From assembly GCA_964510575.1 (NCBI GenBank), contig CAZECN010000007.1:33230-97229 (forward strand): a DNA stretch of 64,000 nucleotides. The letters are read 5' to 3'. Made by a program: the position numbers and the translations under genes. Each line of letters opens with the position of its first letter. The first letter of the stretch is position 1. A model generated the notes under the pieces. It was not told the origin of the DNA, searched no databases, and worked only from the letters and a program-made list of their open reading frames with translations. Positions 63,006-64,000 of the stretch are shown one piece after another. The stretch comes from CALKYB01 sp964510575. GTDB lineage: Bacteria > Bdellovibrionota_C > UBA2361 > SZUA-149 > CALKYB01.

Positions 63006-63956
63006 TTAAATTTTTAAAAATTTTATCAAACTATCGACAGCTGCTACCGGATCGTTTTCTCTAGAGTTAACGGCAGAAAGAGCTTTTTCAAATTCCCCAC
63101 TGGAATCAAGCCTACTCCTAGCTATCGAAAAAAGTTTCTCCCCTAGCCTTTTCTCTAAAACCTCTGCAACAAACCTGTTCCTTCTTTTTTGAGCTTCCCC
63201 GGACTCTTCAGCCCATTTCTGATGAACTCCAATCTGCTCAACAAGTTCAGGTATACCTTTTTTTTCAGTTGCAACTACTTTAACTAAAGGTTGCTCCCAC
63301 TCTACATTTTCAGCAAGACTCATTACTGTTCTTAGTTCTTTGACAAGCTTCTCTACTCCATCAAAATCTGATTTGTTGATGGCATAAATATCAGCTATTT
63401 CAATAATTCCTGCTTTTAAAGCTTGCACTCCGTCGCCCATTCCAGGAACAAGAACTAAAACAACCGTATCTGCTAAACCTACAATCTCGACTTCAGCCTG
63501 ACCGACACCCACAGTTTCTAAAATAACGTAGTCAAAACCGGCAGCATCCATGGCAAAAATACTTTCAGCTGCATTTGGGGCTAAGCCACCAAGCGCTCCA
63601 CGAGTAGCCATAGAACGAATAAAAATTCCAGAGTCAGAGGCAGCTGAACTCATTCTAATTCGGTCACCCAAAATAGCTCCACCACTATAAGGACTTGAAG
63701 GGTCAATTGCCAAAATAGCTACCCTTTTTCCTCCTTTGACCAACTCCTCAGCCAAGCCATTAACTAATGTAGACTTCCCAGCTCCCGGAGAGCCCGTAAC
63801 TCCAATTACTTTAATATTTCCAGTATGAGGATAAAGAAGCTTTAGACACTGCTGGCCGCGAGATCCACCGTCTTCTATTAGAGAAAGAACCCTAGCCAAG
63901 GCCGACACTGAGCCTTCGAGAAGTGATTTTATCAGTTGTTCTGGATTGTTCGCCAT
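63006..63956 (-). CDS. meaB: MeaB/ArgK-family GTPase (methylmalonyl-CoA mutase chaperone)
   Basis: A G3E GTPase of 316 residues: Walker A GVTGSPGAGKSTLV, AILAIDPSSPYSGGAILGDRIRM, DYVILETVGVGQAEVEI and NKSDFDG. Gly-Ala-Leu-Gly-Gly-Leu-Ala-Pro is the usual switch region. MeaB protects and reloads B12-dependent methylmalonyl-CoA mutase. The mutase genes are not in the window; they may lie to the right. Confidence 0.93.
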   Translation of the reverse strand: MANNPEQLIKSLLEGSVSALARVLSLIEDGGSRGQQCLKLLYPHTGNIKVIGVTGSPGAGKSTLVNGLAEELVKGGKRVAILAIDPSSPYSGGAILGDRIRMSSAASDSGIFIRSMATRGALGGLAPNAAESIFAMDAAGFDYVILETVGVGQAEVEIVGLADTVVLVLVPGMGDGVQALKAGIIEIADIYAINKSDFDGVEKLVKELRTVMSLAENVEWEQPLVKVVATEKKGIPELVEQIGVHQKWAEESGEAQKRRNRFVAEVLEKRLGEKLFSIARSRLDSSGEFEKALSAVNSRENDPVAAVDSLIKFLKI

Positions 63957-64000
63957 AAGACCAGTAAAGGGGTTTTGCCAACCTTATGCTTTCAAAAAGA

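Noticed and set aside
1..64000. tRNA, rRNA, tmRNA, transposase or phage genes
   Set aside because: Reading the gaps on both strands showed no T-loop motifs, conserved rRNA segments or recombinase motifs; short or diverged elements could still be missed by eye.

Overview
The window looks like chromosomal DNA of a Gram-negative bacterium with moderate GC and tight gene packing. The evidence is a lipid A/Kdo export block (lpxB, an MsbA-type exporter, a fused waaA-lpxK), lipoproteins, a sodium-pumping NADH:quinone reductase (Na+-NQR), ClpS-ClpA, a two-component PurS/PurQ system, proteobacterial-type glutamate-cysteine ligase and MeaB. This mix suits a marine proteobacterial or deltaproteobacteria-like lineage, but I cannot fix the phylum from the sequence. 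I saw no rRNA, tRNA, CRISPR array, transposase or prophage.

Layout. 1-6.3 kb: the end of a subtilisin-like protease gene, then a minus-strand run of a cation/proton antiporter, a WalJ-like metallo-hydrolase, purB, purS, purQ and a nitrilase-family amidase. The PurQ has lost its catalytic cysteine and its gene overlaps the amidase gene. 6.3-9.1 kb: a 4-TM protein behind a switch-like RNA leader, and an ABC-2 exporter pair. 9.1-16.5 kb: a complete Na+-NQR operon, nqrABCDEF-apbE-nqrM. 16.5-25.2 kb: a repeat-rich intergenic region, yajQ, purM, an acyl-CoA synthetase broken by a frameshift, a class I amidotransferase, and hemE-hemG-dcd. 25.2-25.7 kb: two tandem 28-codon membrane microproteins with a block-conserved leader. 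25.7-32 kb: a membrane M48 protease with a TerB-like tail, surE, an MgtC-like protein, clpS-clpA. 32-39.2 kb: glutamate-cysteine ligase and the arginine cluster argCJBDF-argR with a candidate ArgR operator. 39.3-45.3 kb: a radical-SAM-like protein without a visible cluster motif, a secreted SBBP-repeat protein, a methyltransferase, an M48 lipoprotein, an ArsC-family protein. 45.3-55.4 kb: the lipid A block, an AsmA-like protein, a glycosyltransferase and a formyltransferase. 55.5-64 kb: rpiA, radD, a DUF2288 protein, a Thg1-like 3'-5' nucleotidyltransferase homologue, a TadE-like pilus protein, a DUF59 protein, an acyl-CoA dehydrogenase, an unknown protein behind a hairpin-rich leader, and meaB.

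How the genes work together. The Na+-NQR block holds six subunits plus its two maturation factors (ApbE for covalent FMN, NqrM for iron). The purine genes make FGAM synthase subunits, AIR synthetase and adenylosuccinate lyase. The arg cluster takes N-acetylglutamate to citrulline by acetyl recycling and carries its own repressor gene. Acyl-CoA dehydrogenase, acyl-CoA synthetase and MeaB point to fatty acid and propionyl-CoA use.

The parts that known families do not explain are the tandem 28-aa microproteins (25.2-25.7 kb), a dispersed intergenic hairpin repeat of about 90-100 bp with three full copies and one partial copy, the cysteine-less PurQ coupled to an amidase, and two structured leaders (6.57-6.64 kb and 61.93-62.11 kb).
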